Assembly: GCA_036346275.1 (NCBI GenBank)
Contig: CM070730.1
Span: forward strand, 4,154,309-4,218,308
Direction of reading: 5' to 3'
DNA length: 64,000 nucleotides
DNA from: Otatea glauca
Taxonomy: Eukaryota > Streptophyta > Magnoliopsida > Poales > Poaceae
The notes below the pieces were generated by a model. That model ran no database searches, was not told the DNA's origin, and was given only the letters and a program-made list of their open reading frames with translations. Shown piece after piece: positions 20,161 to 30,618 of this stretch (position 1 is the first letter of the stretch; every line of letters begins with the position of its first letter). The position numbers and the translations under genes are program-made.

Positions 20161-21659
20161 TACCTCTTAACCCTAATTTATCTCTAATTAACTGTATGCA
20201 CGTATATCTATGTGACTCAATTACACGTGGCCCAATATATGAACACTCAGCCCAAAACTCACACATACACGCGTACAGCCCACCTGCCGCTCTCGCTTGA
20301 CTTGCTCGCCTGCACGACCTGCTGGCCGCTACACTGCGTCGTCCGTCTGCGTAGACCTCTATGCGTCACGTCTCGTTGCACCTGCATCTCTTGTGTGTTG
20401 CACCTGCATCTGTGACCTTGTGTGCTGCTCCTTGGGCTATGCGCTACCTGCGTAGATTCTCCCCGACCAATAGTGTGCGTGCGTCTCGCATTCTTGCGCT
20501 ATACCTCCTGTTGCAAATAAGCCAAACCCAATATAGTATCTTATTCTTCTACAAATAAATTATTCACCACAATAAATATTGTAATCCATTATAAATATTA
20601 TTTGTCACAAATATTGTTGTCACATTAATCATCACATATAAATATCACAAATAAAATTGACATACTTATGCCTTGCTACAGAATAAAACAAATCATAATG
20701 CCCTGCACATCTAGCTGTCGCCGTGTTCATGGAGCTCCATCTCCTTCTGATCAGAAATTACGAATTTTTTGTAAGTTTTGTACCTGGGTATTTTGTAGTA
20801 TTTTCTCACCATTTTGGTTTCTTCTTCTTACTCACAGAGCGTTTCACGTGTATGTTTTCAGCGCTTATGTTCTCCATTTTTCAATTTCGGAAAACTATGT
20901 GATTTAGTTTCAACTATCATAGGTTAAAATCATTAAACTTATTCTCTAATTTCTGATATTCTCAAGAATTAAAGTTTTTTTTTGAGGAAATAAACAATCA
21001 TAAGAATCCTAGCTTCAGTAAAAAAACGTGTTGGGTGTCCAAATCTTGGTGTAATTTTTTATAAGTTTTGGAATTTCTGTAGAGGACAAGTATACTACAT
21101 GTAATTGATTTATGTTAAATGTTAACTGAAGGAGTAATTCGTTTGCTTCTTAAACATTTTTTTTTGAACGAGGCTAAATGTTTGTTTCCTGAGTGTGTGC
21201 GGAGGGGCAATGGCAGGTTTGTTTGTTGAAGATAGATTTTTTTTTGTCTCGAGTAGTTGCAAGAGAAAAATCATGCCGTGTTTTTATGTACGCGCTTTTG
21301 TTGTGGGATGTGAATGTGATAGCATGATATGGCAAGCTTTGACGCCTGAGCCAAATAGAGATTCGAGTACGGAAAAGAATCAAGTTGCACAATAGCCCAA
21401 CGATTACTACTCAGGCCCGGTTTTTTTTTTTTTGTGCTTTTTCTCTAGTTTAAAAGCTAAAAAAACTAAAGTCTAAATAAATGGGTGATTTTTTATCTGA
21501 GTTTTTTAAAAGTCGTAAGTCTCTTTATAACTAAAAGCAAAATGTCAGTGGAAAGATGCTTTTTTAGCTTATTGAGAGTTGGTTTTAGATTAATTATACT
21601 GAAGTTATAGTAAACTTACCTATCTCTACTAAATATAAAAACTAATTGCTTTAAACCAT
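20161..21659. other. AT-rich spacer
   Basis: Short chance frames only. 20250-20480 is moderately C-rich. 21415-21600 contains long T runs and AGCTAAAAAA motifs suggestive of a degraded MITE. Nothing can be named. Confidence 0.35.
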
Positions 21660-21960
21660 TTAAAAATTCATAAAGTTTGATCATCATCTGGAAGTTGTAT
21701 GGGAATATTAGTGATGCGTCATAACTATGGACAAAAAATTTAAAAATTTTCTAACGTGGTTTGTTTCATTTTTCATTCAGTTCAAACTTGCCGGTCAACG
21801 TTTTATTATGATAATTGTAATGTTTGAATTTTTAAAAATTTCTCAGATTTTATAATCATCTTAAATTTTTATGGGAATATCATTGATGTGTTAGGAATCT
21901 CTACAAAAATTTTCAATTTTTTTCGACGTCGTTCGAGTCCTACATTTTTTTCTTGCCGCT
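21660..21960 (-). repeat. Fragment of the hAT-like family found at 37967-39065
   Basis: The reverse complement matches the 37967 element block by block: GAATGAAAAATGAAACAAACC, then ATAGTTATGA..CATCA, then GATGATGATCAAACTT. Ends are not identified, so it is a truncated or old copy. Confidence 0.7.
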
Positions 21961-22489
21961 GATTCTACCCAACAAACAAAAGCGCAAAAAAAAAAATTGG
22001 AATCCAGAGGTTTCCAATAGCTGGAAATCACGGAATCCAGCGGAATTTCGTTTCCAGCGCACCCTCTCCGCTTGAAATTAAAAAAATGATTTTTCCCGCC
22101 GAAATAAATTTTAGCGGTTGCAGACAGCGGGAAAGAAAATATAAAAAATAAATCTGCGGATCTGGCTCGCTGAATTCGGCTAAAAAAGATTTCAGCGCTC
22201 GGGGTCCGCACGAATTAACTGTTCGGGGCCAATTTGTTATTTTGCCAGATGGGCTATTTTTTTAAAAAAGCTGGGCTAAAATTCGCCAATCACTACGGCG
22301 ATGACTAGATATGCAGAGTATTAATATTTGTTTTATTCTATAGCAATGCATGACATTTAACTAGTGTTTTATTATATTTGACTACCTGACCATTGAGCCA
22401 ATGTAAAGACCATTTACGCCGCGCTAGCCGCAACGCACCTACGTATCAACAGAATAATTTTCATGAACCCTACCGCATTTTCTATAATT
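21961..22489. other. Spacer
   Basis: No gene recognised; AT-rich. It may contain the remaining, unrecognised part of the preceding hAT-like copy. Confidence 0.3.
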
Positions 22490-22870
22490 TTTTTTTGACA
22501 AAAAAAAAGGATTTTGGAAGGCCGCAGCCTTTTCGCATAAAGCATCGAAATAAATAACTTCTGGAATTTTTGGATGTTTTTTTGCAAAACAAGGAGTTTC
22601 TAGGGGCCTGTGCGTAAAAAAACTTGTTTTTCAGGTCCTTTTCTCATAAAACAGCGAAATAAATAACTTCTAGATTTTTCGGAGGCGTTTTTGCAAAAAA
22701 AAAAGGAATTTCGAGGAGCCTTTGTGAAATTCTAGTTTTGTCGAAGGTGTTTTAGAAAAAAAAGGAATTTTCAGGGGTCTCTGCGTAAAAAAACTATTTT
22801 TTCGGGGGCCTTTTAGCATAAAATGGTAAAAAAACAGTTTCTAAACCTTTGGGGGCGTTTTCGCAAAAAA
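22490..22870. repeat. Degenerate tandem array with T/A-run phrases
   Basis: Phrases such as GCGAAATAAATAACTTCT, GGGGCCTGTGCGTAAAAAAA and GGAATTT recur about every 110-130 bp, at least three times, with heavy drift. Such arrays are known in subterminal regions of large grass DNA transposons. No termini were found. Confidence 0.55.
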
Positions 22871-23212
22871 CCAGCGTCAGGTGCGTGTGAGCGACGCGTG
22901 TCCAGGCCACGCGTCGGCAGGAAAATTCACGTTCACACGCGCGCGGCCGGGGCTATAACGCGAGCTGCGAGGTTGAGCGTGAGTGAACCCACCGCTGCGC
23001 TGCGCGTTCAGTTGCGAAAACAAATGGTGATAAACTACATAAATTGAACAAGCGGCTGAGCCACGCGGGCGACGTGGCTCAACGCGGTGCACGCCATACG
23101 AACGGCAGATCGCGCGACGCGGCGCTCGAGCGCGAGGCCACGTCGCCCCAGAGATGATGTGGTGCGCGGAGGTAATCGGAATACTTCGGGCTTTATATAC
23201 GGTAGTATTTGA
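22871..23212. other. GC-rich non-coding segment
   Basis: Repeated CGCG/GCCACGCG motifs, no protein-like frame. It joins the degenerate array on the left and may belong to the same element. Confidence 0.35.
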
Positions 23213-23220
23213 CCATCTGG

Positions 23221-23459
23221 CAGGGTTTCAAATATTGATAAAAATCAATCGAAAATCGAGATTTTCGACCGTATCGAGCCGGTTCGATAAACTATATCGT
23301 TTGATAAATTTTATGCGGCATAAACCGCTCGATTATTGGTGAAAAACAGTCGGCACTTTTTCTGAATTTCGAAACCCTTCGATTTTTTAGCGATTTTCGA
23401 CGAAAATCGGTGCCGATTGGGATTCGATTTTGAACCACGATTCGATTTTGTAAACCCTG
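23221..23459. repeat. hAT-type MITE (239 bp)
   Basis: CAGGGTTTCAAAT at the left and TTTTGTAAACCCTG at the right form terminal inverted repeats. Flanks are CCATCTGG (23213-23220) and TCATCTGG (23460-23467), an 8 bp TSD with one mismatch. The interior is a degenerate ATTTTCGA-rich stretch. Confidence 0.8.
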
Positions 23460-23519
23460 TCATCTGGTCATTGAGCGAACATAAAGATCAAACCCACGAG
23501 CATAAATCTATTATACTTA

Positions 23520-23883
23520 TTAGTATAGTGCCCTATTTTTCGGTTTCCTTTTCCTAGCACACGTAATATACGGTCTTTTCCTTTTCTAGAACGTTTGTTT
23601 CCTTTTCTTTAATTACAGGATATTTGTTTCCTTTTCCTTGAGATGATGCTGGAGGTGGGGGGAGATCTGTTGTGGGCCACAGGGATGAGTTAGACACATT
23701 AAACAATGGCCATCAGATGTGGATGAGTAAAGCTGAGGAAAAATCTGAGAGGTTAATTTTGATGGAGGCAAGTTTCTGGAGACGTTTCGCTGGGTGTATG
23801 AAGGTTGAGCCATCTCTAATGGGGTGCATTATTTGGGATGAACGTAGAAAAGAATGCTTAAGTGTATTATAAAGGGGTATAGA
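23520..23883 (-). mobile_element. Short Helitron-like element, copy B
   Basis: 364 bp, same family as 12734-13096. The CTAG end is mutated to CTAA (plus strand TTAG). The TC end, GGGGTATAGA|T, is intact. Confidence 0.6.
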
Positions 23884-24796
23884 TAAGGAGCTTTTAATGC
23901 TATATGGCCATTGAGCGATGTAGTAAGGATGCGAGAGGCGGTTCGGTTGTCGGCTGTTAGTCGAGGCACCAACCAAGCTCGTGCGCTGTTAGGATAGCAG
24001 TGGAATCACAATTACAATGTCATTATGTATTCATGAAGGGACTGTGCGTTCAATACTCAAATATACAATTAATTGAAACTTCGAAGGCCGCATCAATCGA
24101 GATACACGACATAAAGGAATTGTTAGTTCATCTCATCTCCCCCAAGCATGGGGTTTTTTTACTAATTTTGTTCTTTTTATGCAAACTCCCTCTCTTTCTT
24201 GTAAGACTGAGGTATAAGTGAGGCTTAAAAAAAAGAGAGAGTCAAGTCGCACCATCCCTATAATAAGTAAATACCCCCTTTTCCCAAAAGAGGATTTTAG
24301 TAAATAACCAAATATAATACTTGGTAATTTTTCTTACATCTCCCACTGGGGAGAGGGTGCCAGTCATCCATGGTGGTACGGTGGGATTTGATCAAATGGT
24401 GCAACCTGGTTTGGTGATTGTAAGTGTCATAGTTGAGTAGCTAGTTGCTTAGCAGTACATATACCTACCTACCATGGAGAGTTCACCCTTGGCGACAAGA
24501 GCAACGCCTCGCATTTTAAGCCAAGCCGAATTGTCTACTCAGTAAAAGAAATAAAAATAGTAAGAAGCTTCGCCAAAATTTCCAAAAGAATTGCTAATTG
24601 GCACTCGAAATGTTTTTGTCCGTGAGCACTTTTTTTTCTATTATGTGTTGGTGTTTTTTTGGTTTGTAAGCACTCATATTTTTGTTATATTAGATATTGT
24701 TTTATGATTCACGCTGTACTTTATCATTTTGAGTTTGTCAATACTTGACTTTGTGGTTCATGTTTTTGTTTGTTGGGTTCCTTATAGCTTTTTTTT
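23884..24796. other. Spacer
   Basis: No supported gene; AT-rich from 24540 on. Confidence 0.4.
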
Positions 24797-24990
24797 TTAC
24801 AAATTGTTACATTATTTTTTACAAAATTTAATTTGTGTAAAACTAGTATATAATTGATGTAAAAAAAGGCCGTGCGGAATATAATAATGTTCTTCTTTTA
24901 CAAATTATCACATCATTTTTACATAATTTAATTCGTGTAAAACTAGTATATAATTGATGTAAAAGGTAATGCAGAAAAGAATAATATTTC
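24797..24990. repeat. 100 bp tandem duplication
   Basis: Two units share TTTACAAATT..CACATCATTTT and GTGTAAAACTAGTATATAATT at 24835 and 24935, with a period of 100 bp. Confidence 0.85.
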
Positions 24991-25269
24991 TCATCCAGAA
25001 CCTAAAACATTGAGTACTTCTCGATAAAATAGTACTCAAATTGGAGGAAATAAGACAAATTGATTTCATCCAGACCTAAAAGCATAAAATTTAAATGTTA
25101 TTTAGCAAGAAAATACTCAGATTCTCTCTAAATACCCCCAATTTACAAATCCAATCCTTTCGGGAAAAAAAATTCAAATCCAATTATGAGCTGGGATCTC
25201 GTGATCAGTAGAAAGTCTAGAGTCGAAGTAGAACTGAATCGATTGAAAAGCGTCATATCTGGACCCTGA

Positions 25270-25540
25270 GGGCAAGTACAATAGCAAAGCAAACTACCAG
25301 CTAATAGTAAGTTAAAAGCCAGCTTGTACAATAACTGTCTCTAAAGGTTGTCTCTAGATGTTGTACAATAACTATCTTTTCTCTCTTGTACATAAATGAT
25401 CTACCTATGCTCCCGTGCAAAACTGACTACTAAATAAGAGTCAGCTCTCTTCTCTCTCCTCTTTTCTCACTCCTCCACATAGACCAAAGCTGACGTGTAC
25501 AGACTAAGAGCCAGCTGACGTGGCCTTATTGTACATGCCC
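25270..25540. repeat. Tourist-like MITE (271 bp)
   Basis: GGGCAAGTACAATAG at the left pairs with TTATTGTACATGCCC at the right, flanked by the 3 bp duplication TGA (25267-25269 and 25541-25543). A 3 bp TSD fits the PIF/Harbinger superfamily, although that family prefers TTA/TAA. Confidence 0.75.
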
Positions 25541-25907
25541 TGACTCTCACATGCATAGGCACGGCATTCAGCAAGATATGTCATGACTGGCCCGGTTACA
25601 TGACAACACGGCATTGAGGTTCCGCATTGACATTGATAATTTATCTCGTAACATTTTATTAACATGCAAGCCCTAGAATCATATGTCAGTGAGACATTCA
25701 GAGTAAATCATTAATTATATCAACTAAAACAAGGTAAATTATCAAATCTCCCGGTACATTATACGGTGCTTTGCAGCTCTCTAATGTGCCACAGGTAACA
25801 CTTGTGGCTTTCAGTACACACCTAAAATGGAAAGAAGAGATGAATTACTACTGCTGATGGCAATACAATGTGCCATACACCATTGAAACGCATCGTAAGT
25901 ACGTGCG
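25541..25907. other. 3' flank of RING gene 3
   Basis: AT-rich, presumably containing the 3' untranslated region of the minus-strand RING gene. No other feature seen. Confidence 0.4.
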
Positions 25908-26411
25908 TCAAGACTGTACTCGCACGGCGACTTCCACGGCCTGCACGGCGGCGGCGACGGGAGATCGGCACACCGGGCACGTGCTTCGAGACAGAAGCCA
26001 CACGTCGATGCACCCTTCGTGGAACAGGTGCGTGCACGCGGGCAGCTGCTTCAACACCTCCCTCGGCCTGATCTCGCCGAGGCAGACCGCGCACTCGTCC
26101 CCCCCTCCGCCGCCGCACCTCTTCTCCTCGTACTTGTACACCGGAAGGCCGGCGATCATGGCCGCGCCTAGCCCAGCGGCCGGTTCCCGGGGAAGCGCGG
26201 CGACAGACACCGTCTCTGCGGGTTCTTGGTCGCGTAGGCGTTGCCCCCTGGCGTGACTGCACACGCGGTCGCACAGCCCGGTGATGAGGAGGAAGGCGAC
26301 CAAGACGACGGCGACGCGGCCCGTGGTGGCCCAGGGGACTCCCGCGACGTACAGCAGGGCGCAAGATACGCTCACCGGAGGGACGACGATGAGCGCGAGC
26401 TTGAGCGGCAT
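25908..26411 (-). CDS. Membrane RING-H2 (ATL-like) E3 ligase 3
   Basis: Intronless 167 aa ORF from MPLKLALIVV. Hydrophobic segments span about 5-24 and 31-47. A GLD-like motif follows (MIAGLPVYKYEEK, 85-97), then a Gly run and a complete RING-H2 finger: C107, C110, C126, H128, H131, C134, C145, C148, with Trp138. Family knowledge predicts a membrane E3 ubiquitin ligase. Upstream in-frame ATGs at 26567 and 26561 would add about 50 residues of non-conserved sequence. I prefer 26411 because the resulting length and hydrophobic start match paralogues 1 and 2. Linker and finger are nearest to the gene at 16290. Confidence 0.87.
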   Translation of the reverse strand: MPLKLALIVVPPVSVSCALLYVAGVPWATTGRVAVVLVAFLLITGLCDRVCSHARGQRLRDQEPAETVSVAALPREPAAGLGAAMIAGLPVYKYEEKRCGGGGGDECAVCLGEIRPREVLKQLPACTHLFHEGCIDVWLLSRSTCPVCRSPVAAAVQAVEVAVRVQS

Positions 26412-26628
26412 GGCGTCGCTGATTGATTCACTCCAGATTTTCGTGGGTGCGGATTTCAGTTTTCCTGGAATCGGATGGATCAAATGGTCGTCAGCGTGCT
26501 TCCCAGTTGGGCTACTCCAATTCCCAAGTGTTTGTGCCAGCCGGTGACTGTGAGAGCTCATAGTCATCGGTCGCGACAAGCTATAAACATCTTGTAGTTT
26601 ACGTGCTCAGATTGATCCGATCAGGCAT

Positions 26629-26833
26629 CCTGACAGCGTATTTTTTTTAAAGACAGATGGGCTGTGGTTTATATTAGATAGAAGAAATTAGAGGATTACA
26701 TGACGCAGGATACTGCACCAGAAGGGGCGAAGAAAAAAGAAAAAAAAAGAGAAGAAAATCAACGTTGTGGATCCAGCAGGTTTTTTAGGTGAGCCGCACC
26801 CACAACCGTCCAAATTTCCTGACAGCGTATTTT
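26629..26833 (-). mobile_element. 5'-truncated LINE-like insertion with 16 bp TSD
   Basis: CCTGACAGCGTATTTT occurs at 26629-26644 and again at 26818-26833. Between them lies about 173 bp that starts with a T run on the plus strand, i.e. a poly(A) tail on the minus strand. A long variable TSD, a poly(A) end and 5' truncation are the signature of target-primed reverse transcription. The body resembles grass LINE 3' untranslated sequence as I recall it; no ORF is retained. Confidence 0.75.
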
Positions 26834-27116
26834 GAATACGTGGATTTCTTAGGCCACGAGAATCATGAGATAAAAATAACGCCAGTGTGTAAAGAAATGA
26901 AAAAGAATTTGGATATATTGTCTCAAACTTGGACTACATACTCAGAAAGTGTCTAGATTTCTACACGCAAATAATATTAGTAGATTTGTACAAGGCGTCT
27001 TTGTGTGCTGGTTTTCTGAGAAGTAGCTGAGAGCCTCGAGCAGGACGGAAGGGCCTCGACTTTAAGCAAAAGCAGCAGATAAGCTTCCTTGAGAAACTGA
27101 GAAATCTGAAGATATA

Positions 27117-27478
27117 TCTATACTTCTTTATAATGCACCTAAGCATTCTTTTCTACGTCCACCCCAAATAATACACCCCACTAGAGATGGCCCAACCTTC
27201 ATGCACCCAGCGAAACGTCCCCAGAAACTTGCCTCCATCAAAATTAACCTCTCAGATCTTTCCTCAGCTTTACTCACCTACATCCGATGGCCATTGTTTA
27301 ATGTGTCTAATTCATCCCTGTGGCCCACAACAGATCTCCCACCACCTCCAGCATCATCTCAAGGAAAACGAAACAAATATCCTGGAATTAAGAAAAAAGA
27401 AACAAACGTTCTAGAAAAGGAAAAGACCATATATTACGTGCTGGAAAAAGTAAACCGGAAAATAGGACACTATACTAG
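27117..27478 (+). mobile_element. Short Helitron-like element, copy C
   Basis: 362 bp, best-preserved ends of the family. A|TCTATACTTCTTTATAATG is at the left and ACACTATACTAG|T at the right, matching the Helitron rule of insertion between A and T with TC...CTAG termini and no TSD. The orientation is opposite to copies A, B and D. Confidence 0.65.
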
Positions 27479-28435
27479 TTCCATTAGTCAGACTAAGGTT
27501 ACGGTGGCTTCTCACGTGAAGCAATACAATTTCGGCAAAAATCCTACCAATTTCCCACTTTCTAAATGGGGCTTAAGTTAGAGCGTCTGTCTAGGGTCTA
27601 TTTGAAACATGAGAATTTTTACAAAAAATTTACAGAAATTTCACAGGAAACAATTTAATTCCAGTAAGGATTGGAAAAAAATCACTCCAAAGGGGCCTAA
27701 GGTTATTATTTTTTCTACTAATCAGTAGGTCTATAGCATCTGACTAATGTGGTGTATAATGGTGCTAAATCTCCCCCTCTCTCTCTGGTATCTTATATTT
27801 ATACAATTATATGAGGCTAAAATTAATAATATATCCCAAATTTCCAACAAAAGTAGATGCCATTTCACCTTCACGGTCTAAAATACGCAAATTTATCCAT
27901 TAATTCCAGCAATAATATGTTAGCATAAAAATATAGTGCTTAGTATATATACTTCGGAACAAATCTACTCATATCGTATTCAGTAAACAATCAAAATAAA
28001 TAGATGTATTTATATGTCGTTGCAAAGTGACAAGTTAAAGAAAAGACACTACAAGTTGCTTCTTACAAAACAAACACCACTTCAAAGATCAACTCATAAT
28101 AATACCATTTCCCTAATTTTCTCACGTATTGGACAAATATGCCCTCGCCGTCTTCCTACTCCCTTATCCCTCTGTCCTGATCGCCCTTCTCCGACTCATT
28201 GCCATACACCATCTGATGTCGCCATCACCAGCACGCCACCTTACTGATCTCCCCACCGTCTAGATCCATGGTTTGAGCTCAACTGGGAGCCATGGAAGAC
28301 GGAATGGCCTATGAATAGGTCAGGTGGCCATGGCAAGGTTAGTGTGGTATGAATACCAATGTACGGAGTTCATTATTTGTTGAAGGTTAGGCAGACTATT
28401 AACACTAAGTGAGATTGATTTTGCCACCGAACTTA
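27479..28435. other. AT-rich spacer
   Basis: No supported gene. 28120-28260 is C-rich but lacks a protein-like frame. Confidence 0.4.
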
Positions 28436-28687
28436 GGGCTTGTTTGGTTTGCTTCCAATATTTACCAGTGCTTGTCTTACCAAATTTTGGTAACGTTGAT
28501 CAAATTTGACAAGTATTTGGTTTGGTACAAAATTTTAGCAAGATTCCCTTCTTCTTTAGTTCTCTAGTTCTTTTTCTTGCCAATCTTTGGTCAAAACATT
28601 GGCACCCAATTTGGTGACCAAATTTTGATAATGCCAAATTTTGGTAAGGTTCAATTTGGCAAATTTGTCATCAAACCAAACAGACCC
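28436..28687. repeat. Tourist (PIF/Harbinger) MITE (252 bp) with TTA TSD
   Basis: TTA|GGGCTTGTTTGGTTTG at the left and CAAACCAAACAGACCC|TTA at the right show inverted termini and the canonical TTA duplication (28433-28435 and 28688-28690). The interior is rich in CCAAATTTTGG palindromes. Confidence 0.85.
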
Positions 28688-28690
28688 TTA

Positions 28691-28950
28691 CTCCCTCCAT
28701 TAAAGTTTATAGGGCGTATTTTCTCTTAGAACGTAGATCAATGAGATGTTAAAAATGGCTAGATTACTCCTAATTATTATCTTTAAGAACTATATTCAAT
28801 GTATGTATGTAAAAAATATAAGTAAACCGGGATATTTATTAGGAATATAAAGGGAACTTCATACTAATTTGTATTGAAATGTAAAATACGTCCTATATTT
28901 ACGAACAAGACAACTCAAAAAATACGCGCGATAAACTTGAACAGAGTGAG
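28691..28950. repeat. Stowaway MITE (260 bp) abutting the Tourist element
   Basis: TA|CTCCCTCCATTAAAGTTTAT at the left and ATAAACTTGAACAGAGTGAG|TA at the right match the Stowaway CTCCCTCC terminus. Its left TA (28689-28690) is the last two bases of the Tourist element's TTA duplication. Confidence 0.88.
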
Positions 28951-29300
28951 TATATAACAAAAGTATTAAACATAAAGCTTGCTTGGGGCGGTTCGACGGT
29001 TAGGTTGAGTGGCAAAACACACAGCCACCCAGACAAATATGGGGCAAAATACAAGAAAATTCATAACAAAACCAGTAGACACAATCTTATTGCATTAGTG
29101 CACCATTGATGCTGGTTGGGCGGCGTGGTCTCATAACTATATTTCCATAGTGCAACTGCAAAATTAGCTCCTCGATGATATCCATACTATAACTGCAAAT
29201 TATAAAAAATATTACTTGCATGTTGTACTTATTTGTCAACAATGTTCTTGAAATGAAACATTTGATAATGTAAAATGTATGGCATTAACTTGACCGTGGC
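28951..29300. other. Spacer
   Basis: No feature recognised. The last 8 bp form the left hAT target copy. Confidence 0.4.
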
Positions 29301-29807
29301 TAGGGATGGCAACGGAAACGTTCCCCGGCGAGGAGTGGTGAAACGTCTCCATCCTGAGAGGAGGGAAATCCTCTGTTCCCCGACCCTGGTATCGGGGGCA
29401 ACTTTGCCCTGTTCCTCAACCCCGTCGGGGTATCAGGTCCCTATGGGGAGCTATACCTAATAATATGGTACATACAAAATAAAAAAAGAAAATAACAAGA
29501 TGATTCATAAATCGAGGATGTAGCATGAATTAATTAATTTGTATAAATAATATCAAGAAAGATTGTCTACAATAAGTCAATGATATATATTATATATACC
29601 ATGAAGTATAGATCCAGCTGTCATAGACATGCCGGAGCCCATGCGGGTAATAGGGACGAGGAGTGGTGGAACGCCCCACACCCATTTCTCATGATGGGGA
29701 CAAATTTTCCTTATTAGCACATCTGTAGAGAAAAATTCTCCCATCTTCGCGCCCTAATAAAGGAATTCCACGGCGGGGAAGTGGGAACGGGGCCATTGCC
29801 ATCCCTA
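29301..29807. mobile_element. Non-autonomous hAT element (507 bp)
   Basis: TAGGGATGGCAACGG and CCATTGCCATCCCTA form terminal inverted repeats of a common grass hAT-type family. Flanks are ACCGTGGC (29293-29300) and ATCGCGGC (29808-29815). They differ by two transitions, consistent with a decayed 8 bp TSD. Internal GGGGA-rich blocks are partly inverted. No transposase. Confidence 0.8.
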
Positions 29808-30135
29808 ATCGCGGCACAACATGTCTAAAATCTGTTCACGTTTGGCTGAACAATACAACAAAAATTAGATTAACACTATAAAAATTAAAAAGCTGAATAG
29901 TCAACGATCAGCAATAACTTGACCAGGATGCATGATGAGCACCCTGCCTAGATACAGAGATGCATGTATCGTTAAAAAATCGGTTCTCAGAATTGCGAGT
30001 AGTGGTTGATATTCTCGACGACGATTGGGAGGACTGGGAGAAGATTTGAGTCTCATGGAAATTCACAATCTTGAAAAAATTAAGCAATGCACAAACAGTT
30101 GGAAAGATTATCCACAAAATAAGGCAAGCAATGCA
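29808..30135. other. 3' flank of RING gene 4
   Basis: AT-rich; no gene. Confidence 0.4.
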
Positions 30136-30618
30136 TCAAGTATTCAGGGACAAGATGACCTCCGGGCGCACGCGGAGCACGTTGCACCGGCAGACCGGGC
30201 ACGTCGAGTGATCGAGCAGCCACTGCCCGACGCATCGCTTGTGGAACACGTGCCGGCACGCCAGCAGTCGCATCGTCTCCCCTCCTCTCCCCACCTCGCC
30301 GAGGCAGACGGCGCACTCCACGCCGGCGGAAAGGTCGTTCACCTTCGACGAGAACAACTGTCCACCGCGGGTGTCCAGGAGCTGGGCGAGGGCGATGGTC
30401 GGCATTCCGATGACGGCGCGCTGTTCATTGCGATCGTTGCCAGCGTGCCCGTACAAGCTCTCCTCTTCGTCGTCACCGGCAAACCGCGAGGCCCTCCTGT
30501 TGCAAAGAGCGGCCGAGAGCACCCGGCAGACGATGGCGAAGAAGAACATGGTGGGGAGGCAGCCTAGGACGACGATGACGATGCTGGGGTTCCTCCGGAA
30601 GCCGACAGCGGCCAGCAT
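30136..30618 (-). CDS. Divergent membrane RING-H2 protein 4 (5' end uncertain)
   Basis: 160 aa from the first in-frame ATG. A hydrophobic segment spans about 12-38, and a GLD-like IGMPTIALAQLL motif lies at 70-81. The RING-H2 finger is complete with C102, C105, C121, H123, H126, C129, C140, C143 and Trp133. The frame stays open upstream to about 30750 and encodes another hydrophobic, protein-like stretch (HWGIELLEAVAIFIAGIATA) directly before this Met. The real gene may therefore begin further upstream, with an extra exon or a lost start. It is a different subfamily from paralogues 1-3. Predicted E3 ligase. Confidence 0.78.
   Translation of the reverse strand: MLAAVGFRRNPSIVIVVLGCLPTMFFFAIVCRVLSAALCNRRASRFAGDDEEESLYGHAGNDRNEQRAVIGMPTIALAQLLDTRGGQLFSSKVNDLSAGVECAVCLGEVGRGGETMRLLACRHVFHKRCVGQWLLDHSTCPVCRCNVLRVRPEVILSLNT

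Noticed and set aside
25822..26364. 180-codon minus frame overlapping RING gene 3
   Set aside because: It is an Arg/Pro-rich alternative frame of the same GC-rich gene.
26412..26579. Longer N-terminus of RING gene 3
   Set aside because: In-frame ATGs exist upstream, but the added 50 residues have no counterpart in the paralogues, and the hydrophobic segment normally starts near the Met.
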